Made by a program: the position numbers and the translations under genes. Below are positions 63,156-64,000 of a stretch of DNA of 64,000 bases, piece after piece. Where the stretch lies: positions 1 to 64,000 of the forward strand of contig CALUTF010000004.1 in the NCBI GenBank assembly GCA_944323595.1, written 5' to 3'. This DNA is from Candidatus Gastranaerophilales bacterium (GTDB taxonomy: Bacteria; Cyanobacteriota; Vampirovibrionia; Gastranaerophilales; Gastranaerophilaceae). Within the stretch, counting starts at the first letter, position 1. Every line of letters starts with the position of its first letter. The notes under the pieces are model-generated. The model made no database searches. It was not told the DNA's origin and saw only the letters and a list, made by a program, of their open reading frames with translations.

Positions 63156-63705
63156 CTAAACACTCCTCATTCCCCTTAATCACAACAAGAGCAAGCCCCT
63201 CTTTAAAAACTCCGTCAACCGTTTTATATTTACCGTTAGGCATTTTCTTTCGCATCTGAACATACTTGCCTGTTTCGGGATCAACAAAACATAAGCCCTT
63301 TTTCAAGAACATTACATCAATATTATGACGAGGCTTTCCCTCTTTATAAATTCCGTTATACCAATAATCAGTTTCAGTTCTCACAGGGAGCAACATGTAA
63401 GTTGTATGCCCTTTTTTTTGTTCGGCAAGGGCTTTATAAACAAACTTATCAGCAATCTTAAAAGGCGGATTGCACCAATTCACAGGAAACCAAGTACCTT
63501 TTAAACCATCATTTTCAGATATTCTATTCCCAGAATTGAGATATAAACCATCTTGACGATATCTGAAATGTGCAGGAATGTTAAATATACTGCAACAAAC
63601 ATCACAATCAAACATTGTAAGCCCTGCCTCATCTAACACTTTTTCGTAAAACCACGCAGGCGTTAAATAATCACTTCGTTTGGATGTAAAACTATATTTA
63701 GGCAT
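63148..63705 (-). CDS. Second phage N6-adenine methyltransferase-like protein
   Basis: A 185-residue protein related to the phage Dam family: SKRSDYLTPAWFYEKVLDEA near the start, FDCDVCCSIFNIPAHF in the methionine-binding area, and the catalytic NPPF in VNWCNPPFKIADKF. It is longer than and distinct from the enzyme at 57563-58018. I start at the ATG at 63705, nine bases after aagga; an earlier ATG is nearer that site. It overlaps the preceding gene's stop by eight bases. Two such enzymes may have different specificities. Confidence 0.8.
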   Translation of the reverse strand: MPKYSFTSKRSDYLTPAWFYEKVLDEAGLTMFDCDVCCSIFNIPAHFRYRQDGLYLNSGNRISENDGLKGTWFPVNWCNPPFKIADKFVYKALAEQKKGHTTYMLLPVRTETDYWYNGIYKEGKPRHNIDVMFLKKGLCFVDPETGKYVQMRKKMPNGKYKTVDGVFKEGLALVVIKGNEECLDA

Positions 63706-64000
63706 AACACACATCCTTTCGTGAGTTGTCATATATCGAATCAAAACAAGTTAAATCATCTTCTGTTAAAAGAAAATTGGCAGAGTTACTTAAGGAATGT
63801 ATATCCGCCAAGTTGGATTGTCTAAAATTCAAAATTTCGCAGGTTCTTTCCTGTCTTGAATTTATATCAAACAATAGTACATCTGGGTTTATACCATATA
63901 TTTTTTCAAAATGTATTTTGTCAAGTTTATAAATTGGATTTTCAAGATGCTGATGCATCATTTTAGGTAACAATATTAGGGCATTCTCTTTAACGACATT
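63698..64000 (-). CDS. Partial phage hypothetical protein, runs off the window edge
   Basis: The frame is open from the window end to the stop at 63698, at least 100 codons, ending SRKDVCYA. The visible part reads HLENPIYKLDKIHFEKIYGI and SRQERTCEILNFRQSNLADI. No start codon can be set because the upstream part is missing. No family recognised. Confidence 0.55.
   Translation of the reverse strand, partial: NVVKENALILLPKMMHQHLENPIYKLDKIHFEKIYGINPDVLLFDINSRQERTCEILNFRQSNLADIHSLSNSANFLLTEDDLTCFDSIYDNSRKDVCYA

Larger units (their letters stand above)
55168..64000. mobile_element. Prophage or phage-like integrative element, integration and early region
   Basis: An integrase on the plus strand is followed by a convergent, densely packed series of at least 19 short minus-strand genes. 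Several are phage types: excisionase-like, YopX, two Dam-type adenine methyltransferases, ASCH, a DUF2303-like protein. Many neighbours overlap by 1-11 bases. No capsid, portal, terminase or lysis genes are visible; the element runs off the right edge. The tRNA-Glu at 53.9 kb is the obvious but unproven attachment site. Confidence 0.82.

Overview
The window looks like chromosome from an AT-rich, anaerobic gut member of the non-photosynthetic cyanobacterial sister class Vampirovibrionia/Melainabacteria, probably order Gastranaerophilales. The evidence is an RNA polymerase beta-prime subunit split into rpoC1 and rpoC2, a very large insertion in rpoC2 at the cyanobacterial position, rpoB-rpoC1-rpoC2 without ribosomal protein genes in front, an [FeFe]-hydrogenase maturase (hydG), and an autotransporter that implies an outer membrane. 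The taxonomic call is inference from gene content.

Layout. 1-12.3 kb: housekeeping and small lineage-type genes (mutS, smpB, an EF-hand protein, an Fmt-like formyltransferase, hydG, mnmA, an M16 protease). 12.3-13 kb: a non-coding block of palindromic repeats. 13-18 kb: a 1650-residue Pmp-like autotransporter with FxxN/GGAI repeats and two G7 tracts. 18-29 kb: secreted protein, pilin-like protein, then rpoB-rpoC1-rpoC2 behind a clear promoter. 29-32 kb: small membrane proteins, a membrane thioredoxin/CcdA pair, and a frameshifted DUF559 gene bracketed by 36-bp inverted repeats. 32-49.9 kb: metabolism and cell envelope (ribH, murQ, gpsA, ricT-like, oppF-like, recR-ebfC, a matrixin-like metallopeptidase, a frame-disrupted gene with strong hairpins, glmU-MFS, glyQ, two tandem amino-acid permeases, pgi, trxB).

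49.9-54.9 kb is an accessory stretch. It holds a decayed tyrosine recombinase, an AT-rich three-gene membrane operon of unknown function, a Fic protein, tRNA-Glu(CTC), two tandem 163-bp repeats that each begin with a copy of the tRNA 3' end, and a TRL-family secreted protein. From 55.2 kb to the window end is the integration/early region of a prophage or phage-like element: an integrase on the plus strand, then at least 19 small, overlapping minus-strand genes (excisionase-like, YopX, two Dam-type adenine methyltransferases, ASCH, OB-fold-like, cysteine-rich proteins). No structural phage genes are inside the window.

The most promising unexplained items are the DUF559/inverted-repeat element and its dispersed relatives, the A6 frame junction with stacked hairpins at 39.4 kb, the tRNA-Glu 3'-end tandem repeats, the possible phase-variable Pmp-like adhesin, the three-gene membrane cluster at 50.8-53.0 kb, and a set of promoters placing the start point on the start codon (leaderless mRNAs).
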